Positions 40,230 through 54,697 of a stretch of DNA of 64,000 nucleotides are shown here, in pieces. Each line of letters opens with the position of its first letter. The first letter of the stretch is position 1. A program made the position numbers and the translations under genes. Source of the stretch: Flaccisagitta enflata (lineage: Eukaryota; Chaetognatha; Sagittoidea; Aphragmophora); assembly GCA_965153355.1 (NCBI GenBank), contig OZ231127.1:74958001-75022000 (forward strand). The letters run 5' to 3'. The notes beneath the pieces were generated by a model. That model was not told the origin of the DNA, did not search any database, and worked only from the letters and a program-made list of their open reading frames with translations.

Positions 40230-40412
40230 CGGGGTCACAATATCGTTGCGGACGGGTGGGTAGGGGCATCCAACCTCCATCCACACCCCATCCCATCCCT
40301 AAAAGTATCTTGAAGGCTCGTTTTCACACTTTTCAACTCGATGACCCCGGACGGACGGACCGACGAACGGACGGACAAAGCCTCTTATAGAGTTGCGTGT
40401 CCGCAACTAAAA
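40230..40412 (+). repeat. family A element, subtype 2
   Basis: Left motif GTTGCGGACGGGTGGGTAGG, tetramer tract, right hairpin AGTTGCGTGTCCGCAACTAA. Both the left motif and the hairpin differ from subtype 1 in a matched way. Confidence 0.8.
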
Positions 40413-40424
40413 AGAATTACGCGG

Positions 40425-40626
40425 GGTTACAACATCATCGCGGAAAGCGGGGACAGGGGCGGGATTGTGCCTTCTTACACATTTCGATCCAAGCGGTAAG
40501 GAACAATGATAAGAACCGACCGACTGACTGACAGACCGACGGACCAACGGGCCGATGGCCTGGTAGACAATCGTATCGAGGACCGAGAGACAAAGCAACT
40601 TATAGAGTCGAAAGTCCGCGACTAAA
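40425..40626 (+). repeat. family A element, subtype 3
   Basis: Left motif ATCGCGGAAAGCGGGGACAG, right hairpin AGTCGAAAGTCCGCGACTAA. The TCGCGGA / TCCGCGA match is again kept. Confidence 0.7.
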
Positions 40627-40671
40627 GAGGAGAAGAGGAAGAAGAAAGAAAAAGAAAAAGAAAAACAACAA

Positions 40672-40808
40672 GGCCGGATACACGGCCACCAGTTGCGGAC
40701 GGGTGGGCAGGGGCGGATATGCGCGTTTCTCCACTTTTAGACTCGTGCTGACGGACGGACCAACGGACGGACAAAGCCTCTTATAGAGTTGCGTTTCCGC
40801 AACTAAAA
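40672..40808 (+). repeat. family A element, subtype 2, short
   Basis: GGCCGGATACACGGCCACC, AGTTGCGGACGGGTGGGCAG, right hairpin AGTTGCGTTTCCGCAACTAA. Confidence 0.85.
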
Positions 40809-40910
40809 AGAAAAAGAAAAAGAAAAGGAAAAGGAAAAGGAAAAGGAAAAGGAAAAGGAAAAGGAAAAGGAAAAGGAAAAGGAAAAAGAAAAAGAAAAAG
40901 AAAAAGAAAA
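40809..40910. repeat. AAAAGG hexanucleotide tract
   Basis: AAAAGG and AAAAAG units directly abutting the end of a family A copy; a family A-like end GCAGTCGCGTACACGTGACA follows at about 40959. Confidence 0.9.
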
Positions 40911-41059
40911 TATATGGCACGGACGGATGGGCCAGCCAACGGACAAGAAAGGGGTCCATGCAGTCGCGTACACGTGACAAAAAAATGAATGAAAGGAGAA
41001 TTATTATACAGAGGAAAAAGAAATGATGCGAACGAAGAATGAAGGAAAGCAAAAAAAGG

Positions 41060-41251
41060 CAGACGAAATGGAAGAGGGGGAGGAGGAAAAGGAAGAAGAA
41101 GAGGAGGTAGGAGAAGGGGTGGTGGAGAAGGAGGAGGAGGAGGATGAGAATGACAAAAGAGAGGCAGAAAAGTTGGAGAAAAGGTAATCTGAGCAAAAAG
41201 AAAACACTGCGGACTGGGGCAAAAGACAAAGGTGGAGTCTAAAGGGACTTG

Positions 41252-41344
<93 letters not shown>

Positions 41345-41383
41345 CAGAGTCAGAGACAGGCAGGCAAGCAGCCAAAGCCTTTT

Positions 41384-41424
<41 letters not shown>
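41060..41424. repeat. GAGGAG, GA and CAGA tracts
   Basis: GAGGAG-rich DNA (41075-41150), GA (41255-41341), CAGA (41388-41424). Confidence 0.9.
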
Positions 41425-42871
<1,447 letters not shown>

Positions 42872-43195
42872 TCTCTCCAAAAAAGCAAGGAATGTACAAC
42901 AAAATTTGAATTCGTAACGGAAGTAAATAAGGCGTATTAATTTAATCCATTACTACGAGCTTTATTTATTCTTTACGACCTATCATTATTTTTTTTTTCA
43001 ATATCATATTCATATTCATATTCACTGCATTTATTTGTTATGCTCCTGGTTGATGATATGTTCATAGATTGGACTTCAATAAAATCGGCTTTAGAATTGC
43101 TTTCGTCTCTGACAATGTTGTGAAAAGATCTTTGTATTTGTCAATCTTTCTGTGGGTCTATTCCTCTGCCTTTTTCTTTGTTTCTTTATTTCGAC

Positions 43196-43253
<58 letters not shown>

Positions 43254-43826
43254 GTCTGTTAATATATCTGTGTTTTTGTTTGTTCGTATGTCTGAGTCTT
43301 TGCTTATTTCATTGTCTGTGACTGCATGGCTTGGATGTTTTTGTCGTTGTTATCATTGCCTGAGTTGTTGGGGAATTCGCGATTCCATTTGTTTTTCGTG
43401 CATTGCATAGGAATTTCCCGGCATTTAACATCCTCAAAGGAGGAGAGAAACAAAGACCCAACAAAATGCCTTTGCCTTTCTGGTTTCTTTTTTTTCTCTT
43501 CTTTTTTTTTTCTTTTTTGGTCTTTGTTTTTTTTTTTGTTTTTTTTTTTTTTCTCTCTCTCTCTCTCTCTTTTTTTTTTCTTTTTATCCATTGAATGCGA
43601 CTTTCTCTGTTTTGTCCTCTGAATGCCAGTGGGTCTTCAAACCCTTCATACGTTGTATTGAGGATATTTGTCTGGTTCCTTGTCAATTTGAGTATAATGA
43701 TGGACTGCCGTGGTCGAGGCAAACAAAATTAGATTCTTCGGACAACAAAGAAAAAAATCGAACGAAAACCCTGTACATATTTCGTATCATGGTGTCGTCT
43801 TTATGAAATTGTCCAAGTTGTCAAAA

Positions 43827-43878
<52 letters not shown>

Positions 43879-44663
43879 TAAGCTTTTTTTCAGCAGATTC
43901 CAGTGTTATTGTTTTGCAGCTCATATAAGCTCTCCATATTTGCGTTAAGAGTCTCCAATGGGACAACATCACAGGTTGTCTCAATGTCTATCTCCATTTC
44001 CACAGATCTCTCTCTCTCTCCTCTCTCTCTGCATAGAAGTTTCTACAAAGCAGTGGTCTTTCAAAAAGTAAAACTTGTTTCCGATAACCACTCGTTTTTG
44101 TTTTCTAGTGATACAAAGTCAACGCTTTTTTTCTTTCTCAATAGCATGAGTATCCAATAAAAAAATGACCGTTATTTGGGAAGACCTGTTATTTAGCAGC
44201 TTTTTTGCTGTTATTGCTCTCGAAGTTCATGTGATAGGCGGTTCTTAGAAGTACAGCTCGACCGACCAACAACATTGGGTTAAGACTATCGTTAAGGTAT
44301 AAGCCTAGGAAAGAATGACATTAAACTGAATTTCATGAAGAAAAAAAATTCGGGGTAAACCCCTCTTTTTAGGCTCTCAAAGCGGATTGCAATTTTACCG
44401 ATGCTTCTCTTTGTTTTAAATGAAATTCAGAAAGGATCACAAAAGGGAACTCTTTATCCCTCGTTTCAGCGGCGTAGGAGAGTAAAGATTTTAAGGGCTT
44501 CAACCCTCAGTTGGTGTCCGACAAATTTAGGGTCGCAACTGAAGCTAACCATCAAATTTTGCCATATACACATTAGTGATTACTGTAATTTTTAAGGAAA
44601 TACGGTTGATAAACACTCATTTTTCCTTTTCCTTTTTTCCTTTCTTTCTTTCTTTCACTTTTT
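42872..44663. other. T-rich DNA with CTGT and CT runs; no gene seen
   Basis: CTGT (43197-43259), T-rich 43485-43580 and CT (43829-43875). A 71-codon frame at 43591-43806 has Cys and Trp but no splice support or known family. Confidence 0.5.
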
Positions 44664-44836
44664 AGTTGCGGACACGCAACTCTATAAGAGGCTTTGTCCG
44701 TCCGTCCGTCCGTCCGTCCGTCGGTCCGTCGGTCCGTCCGTCCGTCGGTCCGTAACCATCGAGTCGAAAAGTGGGAAAATGCGCATATCCGCCCCTGCCC
44801 ACCCGTCCGCAACTGATGGCCGTGTATCCGGCCTTG
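44664..44836 (-). repeat. family A element, subtype 2
   Basis: AGTTGCGGACACGCAACTCT hairpin, CCGTCCGTCCG tract, GCATATCCGCCCCTGCCCAC, CCGTCCGCAACTGATGGCCG and TGTATCCGGCCTTGTTTT. Confidence 0.85.
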
Positions 44837-45189
44837 TTTTTCCTTTTCTTCCATTCTTTTCCTTTCTTTCCCTTCTTTTTTTCCTTTCTTCCTTTTTTCT
44901 CTTAGAAAATTTAGTGTCCCGACAACTTTAGTGTCCCGACAACAGGGACTTCAATTGAAGTCCCTGAAGTCCCTTCTCCTACGCCGCTGCCTCGTTTCAT
45001 TTTCTCCCTTCTCCGCATTCACTTTCAGCATCCACTATGCACAAGTGACAAGTCTCGCCCCTTCCATTCTCTCAGCTTTCGGTCCTCAATTACTTCCTGA
45101 AAAAGAGAAAACATCGTCCACCCTTGCCTTGCTGCTGTTTTCTTGTTTTTCGTAATCCTTTACACTGATAATTTGAACCCTTTAACATT

Positions 45190-45575
45190 CCGCTTGACCC
45201 ATTACCAATCCCTACCAAACCCCATCGCGCTGTCCACCATCCCCACCAGACCCCACCGCGCTGTCCACCATACCTACCAGGCCCCACCGTCCACCAACCC
45301 TACTAGACCCCAACGTCCACTATCCCCACCAGACTCCACCGTGCCATCTACCATACCTACCACACCCCATCATCTACTATCCCTACCAGACCCCAACGTC
45401 CACCATCCCCACCAGACTCCACCGCGCCGTCCACCATCCCATCCCCACCGTCCACCATACCTACCACACCCCACCGTCTACTATCCCTACCAGACCCCAA
45501 CGTCCACCATCCCCACCAGACTCCACCGCGCCGTCCACCACCCCATCCCCACCGTCCATCATTCACCATCCCTAC
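45190..45575. repeat. minisatellite CCACCGTCCACCATCCC
   Basis: Units of about 27-36 bp built on CCCCACCGTCCACCATCCC and CTACCAGACCCC; a 105-bp higher-order unit repeats at about 45310-45415, 45360-45475 and 45475-45575. Confidence 0.85.
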
Positions 45576-47000
45576 CAATATTTTGCTCCATAACTGACCG
45601 ATATTCTCATTTTCCCATCACGTCAACCCCCCCCCCCTTTCACGTCATCCACCCTTATCCCCCCATATCGACCACGCTCCCCCCTTTAACTCCCGTCTTA
45701 CCCTCCCCTTTCTATTGGGAGACCCTACCCCCACACCCTCGCCTTGGAAAATGAGGCCGGCAATAAAAAGGAATTCATCGCTTCCCGATGCAATATTGTG
45801 ACAAGCAACAGACAAGACAGGCGGTGACATTATTCGCTCTTTAGAAGCATTTTGATGAGTGGCAGATTATAGACAGATTGATGGTCAGAGACGAAAGATA
45901 GACTCACAGACAAACAGGCTGACGTGGGGATTCACCATTTATCCTCCATGCACATTTTGATCATGAGCAGATAAAGGACAAACCGATAGACAAACAGGCG
46001 ACCACATCATTTGCAATGGCGACACATTTCAACGAAAGGCGCGATAACAGACAAGAGTGACAGATAAATGAACCGACAGACAATCAGGTAGACAACGGAA
46101 GACACTATTTGAATTCATTTGACATCAAATCTTCCAGGGAAAAAGGTAGTTGTTCACCTCACTTTTGCATCAATAATGGATCAGTTATCCATCCACATTT
46201 TTTTCCATTGGTCAAGTCGTCACTGGATGCACTTGATGTGTGCGTCTGTTTCATAATTTGCGCTTCAAGTTGCCTTTTGATAAGCGATTCTCTCAGAAAA
46301 AAATGCAGGAAAATAAAGATTTTCAGTAAAAAATCGTTGACATTTAGATTTCATTCTCTTAGGTCGAAATTATAAGAAAGCCACACGCACAAAAATTTTG
46401 CATTTTCAAAAACAGTTCTCTCAAAAAAACGATTTGGGAAGAAAACCACGTTCTTTATTTTCTCATTTTTTTCATTTTCTATGGAAACTTTCTGTGGACA
46501 AAAACGAAATTGCTAGAAATTTTAAGTAAGTCTTCTTCAGTAATATGACTCTTGGTCTCTTGCTGAATGGATGTAAATTTTGCTTCCAAATCTCAGACAT
46601 GTCTCATCTCAATCACTTTTATTCATTTGTTTTTTTTTAATTTCACTCATATATATTTTCTATTGTGACCCAATTTGATACTCTAAATGATGTCTTCGTG
46701 GACACGCTGTCATTTGCTTCTTCCACACATTTACATATGAGGCAGACCACGCCTATTTTTGTTTGAGAAATATGAGACTTAGATTTGTCAAGAAAAATCC
46801 GCATTGTGTAACGATACTGATTATCATCTCCATGATGACCTCGCACTGTCCTTGCTTTGTCTTTGTGCTGTCCTTGCTGAACGACTTTGCAGATACTAAT
46901 AAAGGACATAACGGCTTGCAATTTCTCTCCTCTCTCTCTCTGTCTCTCTCTCTCTCTCTCTATGACATCAGATTTGCTCTGTGGTCTAACAAGAAACCTA
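45576..47000. other. no gene seen
   Basis: CAGACAGA-rich patches near 45860-46090, otherwise AT-rich unique-looking DNA; TTTCTCTCAGAAAAAA-type motifs around 46290-46430 repeat loosely. Confidence 0.5.
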
Positions 47001-47003
47001 ATA

Positions 47004-47063
<60 letters not shown>
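47004..47063. repeat. CT tract
   Basis: Pure CT run; a shorter one at 46928-46961. Confidence 0.9.
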
Positions 47064-47067
<4 letters not shown>

Positions 47068-47492
47068 GTGTGCGTCTTAGTTAACGCATGCGCATGTTGT
47101 GTTTTTTCATGTGCACCGAGTAATGTTCTTTGAGTGAGACTCTGGGTTAGCCGTTCAGTAAGTCTTTCTGTCTTTCTTTTTATAAGTTTGTCTTTCTGTC
47201 TATCTTTCTCTCTTCCTATCACTCTGTTTGTCTGAGATGTCTGTCAAAATGTTGTACTTTTTGCCTGTCGTTTTGGCTGCATACCAGTATGCTAGTCAAT
47301 CTGCGTGTCAGTCTGTTGCTCTCTGTGTCTGTCTGTTTCTTTGTCTGTCAGTCACTTTGTCAGTCTGGCCGTCTTTCATTCTGTCTTTTGGGTTGTCTGG
47401 GTCTTATCTGTTGTCTCGTGCCACCGGAAGTCTTATCCAAATAAATATCTGGGTCAAACCGTCGTCATCCCTCCACTCTGTTGCTGTGGTTA

Positions 47493-47855
<363 letters not shown>

Positions 47856-48045
47856 GTTGTTGTTCGACCGGTGGCGGTGCTCGTAACTGGCTGGAGAAGC
47901 GTCTCAGGCGGGGAGCCAACTCCTTCAAGGATTGCCACTCATGCCAAAATAAAGAGTAGAACCCCAATGATGATGATGATGAGCAAGATGAGGAGGATGG
48001 GTACGAAGAGGATGGGAGGAGGAGGAGAAGGAAGAAGACGTACGA

Positions 48046-48260
48046 TTAAAGAAGAAGAAGAAGAAGAAATAGAAAAAGAAGAGGAAATAGAAAAAGAACA
48101 GGAAAAAGATGAAGAACAAGAACAAGAAAAAGAACAAGAAGAGGAAGAAAAAGATGAAGAGGGAGAAGAAGAAGAAGAAGAAGAAGAAGAAGAAGAACAA
48201 GAAGAAGAACAAGAACAAGAACAAGAACAAGAACAAGAACAAGAACAAGAACAAGAAGGA
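48046..48260. repeat. GAA / GAACAA tract
   Basis: GAA units passing into GAACAA units; ends at a family B tag. Glu/Gln-rich open frames here are repeat readings. Confidence 0.95.
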
Positions 48261-48274
48261 GCAAAAAAGTCACC

Positions 48275-48760
48275 AGATGATCAGCGGTACCCATTGCCCC
48301 AAACTTAGTGTATGTTAGATAAAGAGGTGAGAGGGGCAGCGGCCCTGAAGGAGCCGATGACCTAAGCTGGGCGAGGATTTTAGTATTGAGGCAAGGATAC
48401 AAGGCACAAGGCTGGGATTTGAGCTATGAGGCTGGGATTTGATCCATGATACTAGGACTGGAGACATGAGGTTAGAATTGGGGCCTCCAGGCTGGGATTG
48501 GGGCCTCCAGGCTTGGGTATGAGCTTTGGGGCTTGGATTAGAGCCTTGAGGCTCAGATTGGAGCCTCAAGGCTGGGATTGGAGCCTTTGGGCAGGCATTG
48601 GAGCCTGGGGCTAGGATTGGAGCCTTGAGGCTGGAATTGGGGCCTCGAGGCTAAAATTTGAGCCTTGAAGCTAGGGAGGGGGACGGAGAAGAATAGCAGC
48701 CCAAAGGCAGTAAGTGGTCAGCGGTACCCGTGCCCTGCTTGAGTAGAAAATGATTTAGGT
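48275..48760. repeat. family B foldback element, copy 6
   Basis: Tag GATCAGCGGTACCCATTGCC, GGGGCAGCGGCCCTGAAGGA, then TTGAGGCTGGGATTGGAGCC units (48400-48660), AGCAGCCCAAAGGCAG and the tag GGTCAGCGGTACCCGTGCCC. Confidence 0.75.
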
Positions 48761-48769
48761 TGAGAGGGA

Positions 48770-49000
48770 GCAGGGCAGGGGCCCCGAAGGGGATGAAGTC
48801 CTGTAGAACACAGGGGAATCTGTCCGTCTGTCTGTCTGTCCCGTCCTGCTGTTCCGTCCGTCCGTCCGTCCGCCGCCGTCCGTCCGTCTGTCCATACGCC
48901 CGCCCGTCCGCCCGTCCGTCCGTCTGCCGTCTGTCTCGTTCGTCCGTCCGTCCGGTCCAAAGTCCTGTAGAAGGGGGAATCTGTCAGTCCGTCCTTCTGT
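48770..49000. repeat. family B relative with GTCC tract
   Basis: GGGCAGGGGCCCCGAAGGGG, AAGTCCTGTAGAACACAGGG, a long CCGTCCGTC/TCTGTCTG tract, then a second AAAGTCCTGTAGAAGGGGGA. Confidence 0.75.
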
Positions 49001-49076
49001 CTGCCTTCCTTCTTTCCAGGATGCCCTGTTATTCAAATTTTCATTGAATACCATGGAGAAATGACAAAAGGCAGTA

Positions 49077-49246
49077 CAGTTGAACCCCGCTCTAACAAAT
49101 CCGGTTCAAATGGAATTCCGCATATAATGGATGCAAGTTCTTTCAGTTTGTTTCTTTTTATTTTCTATATTGGCTCTAACAGAATTCCGCCTCTGACAGA
49201 TAAATTTTGTTGGTCCCTTGAAATCCGTTAGAGTGGGATTTAACTG
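49077..49246. mobile_element. pogo/Tigger-like MITE
   Basis: 170 bp, ends CAGTTGAACCCCGCTCTAAC and GTTAGAGTGGGATTTAACTG, flanked by TA (49075-49076, 49247-49248). CAGTTGAACCC ends with TA targets are typical of pogo/Tigger elements. Two AACAGAATTCCG-like words lie inside. Confidence 0.85.
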
Positions 49247-49299
49247 TATATGGACAATGGTACCCTTGCCCTTATTTTATAGTTTGTGGGTTATGTTGA

Positions 49300-49560
49300 G
49301 GGAGGAGCAGGCCAGGATCTGGGTCTCTGAGACCAGAATTTGGGTCTCAGAGACCAATTTCTTGGTCTCAGAGGCAAGGAATTCAGTCTCTGAGGCCAGG
49401 ATTTAGGCCTCTGAGGCTAGGATTTAGGTCTTTAAGGCCAGAACCTAGGTCTTGGAGGTCAGAATCTGGGTCCCAAAGGTCAGGATGTGGGTGTCTACGG
49501 TTAGGTTGAGGGTTATAGGAGCCAGAATCTAAGTTTAAGGGGCCAAAATGATAGAACTCA
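49300..49560. repeat. GGTCTCTGAGGCCAGGATTT array
   Basis: About 20-22-bp units of the family B interior type (GAGACCAGAATTTGGGTCTC, GAGGCTAGGATTTAGG) in one direction. Confidence 0.8.
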
Positions 49561-49574
49561 GGCCAGAATTCAGT

Positions 49575-50245
49575 TTTTGGGCAGCGGCCCCGAAGGGGAC
49601 GAAGTCCTGTAGAACACAGGGGACTTGTTGTTCGTTCGTTCGTCCGTCTGTTCGTCTCCCCCAGGCCCTCTCTGGCCTGATATCTGCCCTCACAGGCCTA
49701 AAATCTGTCTTCTCAGGCCCAAAATTTGCCCTCTCAGGCCTTAAATCTGCCCTCGTAGGCCTAAAATCTGCCCTCCCAGGCCTGAAATCTTCCCTCTCAG
49801 ATGCAGGGCCTGAGATGGCAGATTTCAGGCCTGAGAGGGCAGATTTTAGGCCTGAGAGGGCAGATTTCAGGCCTTAGAGGGCCTGGGGAGGGGCGGACGG
49901 ATGGACAAACGAACGAACGACAGTCCCCTGTGTTCTACAGGACTTCATCCCCTTTGGGGCAGCTGCCCTGCCTCTCATTCCGATTTACATCCATGCAAAG
50001 CAGGGCAACGGGTATCGCTGACCACATATTGCCCTTGGGCGACCTGTTCTAGCCAGATTTGGCCCATTTTGGCTGGATTTAGGCCATATTGCTTGGATTT
50101 GGGCCATACAGTTTGGATTTTGGCCCCAAAGGAGACAAATCCCTGAGGGTGGGGCAGGGGGAGGGACGGACAGACGGATGTACATACGGACGGACAGATT
50201 CCCCCTGTGTTCTACAGGACTTTGTCCCCTTCAGGGCCGATGCCC
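49575..50245. repeat. family B foldback element, copy 7
   Basis: GGGCAGCGGCCCCGAAGGGG, GAAGTCCTGTAGAACACAGG; CTCTCAGGCCTGAAATCTGC-type units and their inverse with a turning point near 49800; TCCCCTGTGTTCTACAGGAC, GGGGCAGCTGCCC. It is followed by a second, weaker arm ending TTCTACAGGACTTTGTCCCC and AGGGCCGATGCCC. Confidence 0.85.
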
Positions 50246-50284
50246 AAAAAGAAGGAGGATAGGAAAAAGTCGCATAAGCGTTAA

Positions 50285-50735
50285 ATGGTCAGCGGTAACC
50301 GTGCCCTGCTTAAGTAGGTTCTGGTAGAATTTGAGGGGGGAGCAGGGCAGCGGCCCGAAGGGGTTGATGACCTATGCTTTCACACATATGGGGAATTTTA
50401 TCTTTCTTCTTCAACTCCTCCTCCTTCTCCTCCTTCTGCTCCGCACCCCCCCTCCCCCAGCCTCGAGGCCTACATCTCAGCCTTGAGGCCTATATCCCAG
50501 CCTTGCGGCCCAAATCCCAGTCTTGAGGCCCAAATTCCTTAAGGCTTGAACTTGGGCCTTGGGGTTGGGATTTGGGCCTTGAGGTTGGAATTTGGGCCCC
50601 GAGGCTGAGATTTTGGTCTCGAGGCTGAGATAAGGGCCTAGAGGCTGGAGGGAGGGGGGGGGGTACAAAGAAGAAGGAGGAGGAGGAGAAGAAGGAGGAG
50701 AAAATTCCCCATATGTGTGAACTAGAGGTCGACCG
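50285..50735. repeat. family B foldback element, copy 8
   Basis: Tag GGTCAGCGGTAACCGTGCCC, GGGCAGCGGCCCGAAGGGG, CATATGGGGAATTTTATC; GAGGCCTACATCTCAGCCTT units and inverse; GAAAATTCCCCATATGTGTG. The right GGCCGCTGCC end is lost where a CCGAAACCGAA run begins. Confidence 0.8.
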
Positions 50736-50835
50736 AAGGTAAGTAAACCGAAGCCGAACCGAAACCGAAGTTAACAGTGACTAACTGACCGAAACCGAAA
50801 CCGAAGTTTACCGAAGTCAGTAACCGAAGTTACTT
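50725..50835. repeat. CCGAAACCGAAG run
   Basis: Six-base CCGAAA/CCGAAG units with GTAACCGAAGTTA; a related piece GGTCGAAGCCGAAGGCGAAG is at 51848-51868. Confidence 0.8.
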
Positions 50836-51058
50836 TTTTTAGTTATACATAACGCTACTTCGCTTTATCTGTCAGTTGGTTCTCATTTTCCTTTGTTAGC
50901 GTTTTTTTAGCATTTTAAGCTCACTGCTCCAACCTAAAGGCCACAGTGACTTTCCCCATCACTGCCCCTGCCTATCTGTATGCGACTAGAGTAACGCTTC
51001 ATGTATCTGGCTTTGTTTGATTATATTGAATAAAACAAGCAAAATGTTTTCCTTTATG

Positions 51059-51290
<232 letters not shown>

Positions 51291-51670
51291 AAAACAATAA
51301 AGATACAAAAAAATATCATAGAAAAAAGGTATACATATGAATAATAAAAAACTAAAACTCAAAAGAAAAAATACAAGGAATATCATTTTTTCATCAAAAG
51401 TTGATAGGTTAAGTTAAAAGAATATTTTGTATTAAAGAAAAAAAATCAAATCAAATTCTATACAAAATCTATTTCTTAATCTTTTTTAAATCGAAACAGG
51501 AGATATAATGAAACATTGTTTACTAACATCAATTTTTATAAAAAAATTTAATATATATTTCTTTCTGAAATCAACCTATGAAGAAAAAAAGAAATTTTTG
51601 TAATCATTTTTATTTATACCTGTTTTTACCATATTTTTTCTACCTGTTTTTTTCACTGTCTTATTTTCTA

Positions 51671-51677
<7 letters not shown>

Positions 51678-51744
<67 letters not shown>

Positions 51745-51772
51745 TCTCTCTCTTTCTCTCTCTCTCTCTCTT
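51678..51772. repeat. T, GT and CT compound tract
   Basis: T24, then GT, then CT units. Confidence 0.95.
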
Positions 51773-52088
51773 GCGTAAATGAAGCATTAGCTTTCAACAA
51801 AAAAATAATTATGATTTTAATTATTGGGGCAGTGCCCTGACCCGAAGGTCGAAGCCGAAGGCGAAGTTAACTTTCAGACGATCCCTAAACATGCACACAC
51901 GCACACACACACACAAGCGCGCACACACAAACACACACACACTTACACACACAGGGACAGACGGCACAGACAGACTTAAATCAACAAACAAGACCGAAGA
52001 AATTTTTGTAAAAGAAAAATGATTTGCACTGTCAAGGATTTAGTTGCAAGCAAAGCATCAAGTCTCAATCGGCGATCTTTCCTTTTTT

Positions 52089-52325
52089 AGTCGCGTGCGC
52101 GCGACTCTACACCCCGCTTTGTCCGTCTGTCCATCCGTCGGTTGGTTGGTTGGCTGGTCTATCTGTCGGTCCGTCACACTTTTACTTTTTTTATCAATTT
52201 TATTCCCTTAACTCACTTTAAGTCATTTTAGAGTATACTAAGTCATTTTAGAGTATACTAAGTCATCTTAAGTCATTCTAAGTCATTCTGTAAGTCTCGC
52301 ACGCGACTTATATGTTGGCCTTGTT
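52089..52325 (-). repeat. family A element with AGTCATTTTA repeats
   Basis: Hairpin AGTCGCGTGCGCGCGACTCT, tetramer tract, then AAGTCATTTTAGAGTATACT units, ending CTCGCACGCGACTTATATGT and TGGCCTTGTTT. Closest relative of the swollen copy at 6565-8390. Confidence 0.85.
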
Positions 52326-53091
52326 TGAAGAGGAAAGGAGGGATTGATCTCATTTGTAAAGGAAGCATTAAGCATGAGCAATGTAATTCGTTAAGAAAAG
52401 GAAGAGCAGATGCATGTTTTGTTGTGAAATCATCTTTCATGTCAGAGGGCAATTCTGGAGTCCCAATTTGCATGTTCGATAGAAAAAATAACACAAAATC
52501 AAACTTCGGTTTTTTGACCTACTGAATTCGGTGACCTACTGATAACTGACGACTCCGGATTCAGTGACGGAGCTGGGAGAGTGATCCGTACAGTAAAAAC
52601 AGTTCGAATCGAAGGTTCGGTCGGTCTGTAGTGTGAACGCAAAGGTCATCGACCCCTTTGGGGCCGCTGCCCAAAAGGAGAAGAAATTTCTCCCTGTGTG
52701 TTTGAAATCCTAGGTCATCGGTCCCTTCGGGACCGCTGCCCAAAAGGGAAAAATAACGGAAACGAGGCATTGACTTTTAAAGTGCATAAAGAAATTAGGA
52801 TAACTCTAAATTAGGGCCCCTAATACATTCGCGGTGGAACAGGTGAAACAATGGAAAATGGTAAAAGATCAAGTGACCGACGGACCGACCCGACAGACGG
52901 ACCCGACGGACCGACCCGACGGACACAGAAACATATTGTGTCGCGAACACGCGAAATGGAATGAGAGGTAACAAATTCATATGGCTTATGAATGTTGTAG
53001 CAAAACGTGTGAGAATGATCACACGAACAACAGTGGCGAGAGGATATTGTTTAGAGAGGGTATGGAAAGTCCCAAAGAAAGATAGACAGAC
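52326..53091. other. family B arm remnants and a GACC tract
   Basis: AGGTCATCGACCCCTTTGGG, GCCGCTGCCC (52643-52674) and AGGTCATCGGTCCCTTCGGG, ACCGCTGCCC (52711-52743) are two family B right arms in tandem. 52851-52925 is a CCGACCCGACGGA tract near a degraded family A end (GTGTCGCGAACACGCG). No gene. Confidence 0.6.
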
Positions 53092-53252
<161 letters not shown>

Positions 53253-53578
53253 AGGGGAAAGACTGAAAAGTAAGCAGGGGGTAAATTGGTGTGGCTTCGG
53301 CCAAAAGGGTCGCTCTAGGCGCCAAAACGGAAAAGAAAAAAGAAAGAGGAATGGAAAGGAGAGTTTTAACCAAAGCTGGGACGTGTTCACTCACGAAAAC
53401 TGTGTCCCTCTCATTTTTGGCCCATCCTTTATTCGAAAAAAAAAAACATATCTGTAGAGTGATGATATAATCGGTAAAGACGCTATGCGTGTGTATGTGC
53501 ATTTGGAACGACAGCCAATTCTTTTATTCGACATCATTGTCTGCGCCATATTCAGCCTAGAAATCGGGGCTTTCAATT

Positions 53579-53770
53579 GAAAATGGAAAAAGATCAAGTG
53601 ACCGACGGACCGACCCGACAGACGGACCCGACACACACAGAAACAAAAAACAAAAAAACAAAAAACAAAAAACAAAAAACAAAAAACAAAAAACAAAAAA
53701 CAAAAAACAAAAAACAAAAAACAAAAAACAAAAAACAAAAAACAAAAAACAAAAAACAAAAAACAAAAAC
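53579..53770. repeat. GACC tract and AAAAAAC tract
   Basis: 53579-53632 repeats the AAGATCAAGTGACCGACGG block of 52866; then about 18 CAAAAAA units. Confidence 0.9.
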
Positions 53771-53946
53771 AGCGTGAACTTCTAGCATAAACGAACAGAA
53801 AGCACAGAACATGGGTAGTAAAGGATAAAGGAAAGGATGGGCCAAGAGCAGTAAAAGGACAGCCAAAGGGTAGTAAAAGGCTGATGGTAGCAGGTGGTAC
53901 ACGAGGCGAAACGATGGTCCTGATAGGACGATATAATACGATTAAG

Positions 53947-53956
53947 NNNNNNNNNN
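53947..53956. other. assembly gap (10 N)
   Basis: Run of N; true length unknown. Confidence 1.
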
Positions 53957-54129
53957 AAGCACCTCAGACCTTTCACTTTCACTCAGTGCCAATAGTTTTT
54001 AGGCGGACTAGTTCCCCCGCCATTCAAAAATGCCCCCAGAAGGTGATCCGGAACGTACGGATTTCTTTTTTGTTCAGCTGTCTTGAATATAATCACTCGG
54101 GATTTAGAATCTTTCATTGTAATCTTTGA

Positions 54130-54600
54130 AGTTGAGACTCTTTTAAAAATCTTCGTCAACGTTATCTAAAGGGACGCAATTTGAACGATCTTAAAATTTT
54201 CCTTCGGTAACTTAGAGATGCAACACATAATAATTTTGCATGTTGACAGATCTGCGACAACATTACGTCGTTTTAAATTTAGAAAGAAGCATACTACTAT
54301 ATGCAAATCAGCTCCTTACATCCCTTCTAAGATATGGAAGAATGTAACACGCATCGGTATGACCAAGGTGTATCTCATCACTCTAGGTGGCGAATGAGTA
54401 TTTGTTTTGGTTCAGATTTTATTCCCTTGCTATTTGACAAGATCTCAGGATAAAATATATGCAACTCGGAAGGAGAGAAGAAAAAGCACGCCTGCGGTTC
54501 ATGCAGCAATGGACTTAAGCTAAGTTTTCTCAAAAGATCCTGTAAACGTTGTCTGAGGCTCTCGAGACTGTGATTTTTGAATTCCTCATCGAAAATTGAA
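54130..54600. repeat. long diverged dispersed repeat, copy 2
   Basis: Colinear with 30240-30900 in the same direction; shorter because the middle insertion is missing. Confidence 0.6.
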
Positions 54601-54697
54601 TAGAAATAGTGAAAATGGTATATTTGTGACGAGACCAAGATTTAAAATCACACTTGTTATCATCATTACTACCCTCAGAAATTTTGCCGCCATTTTT

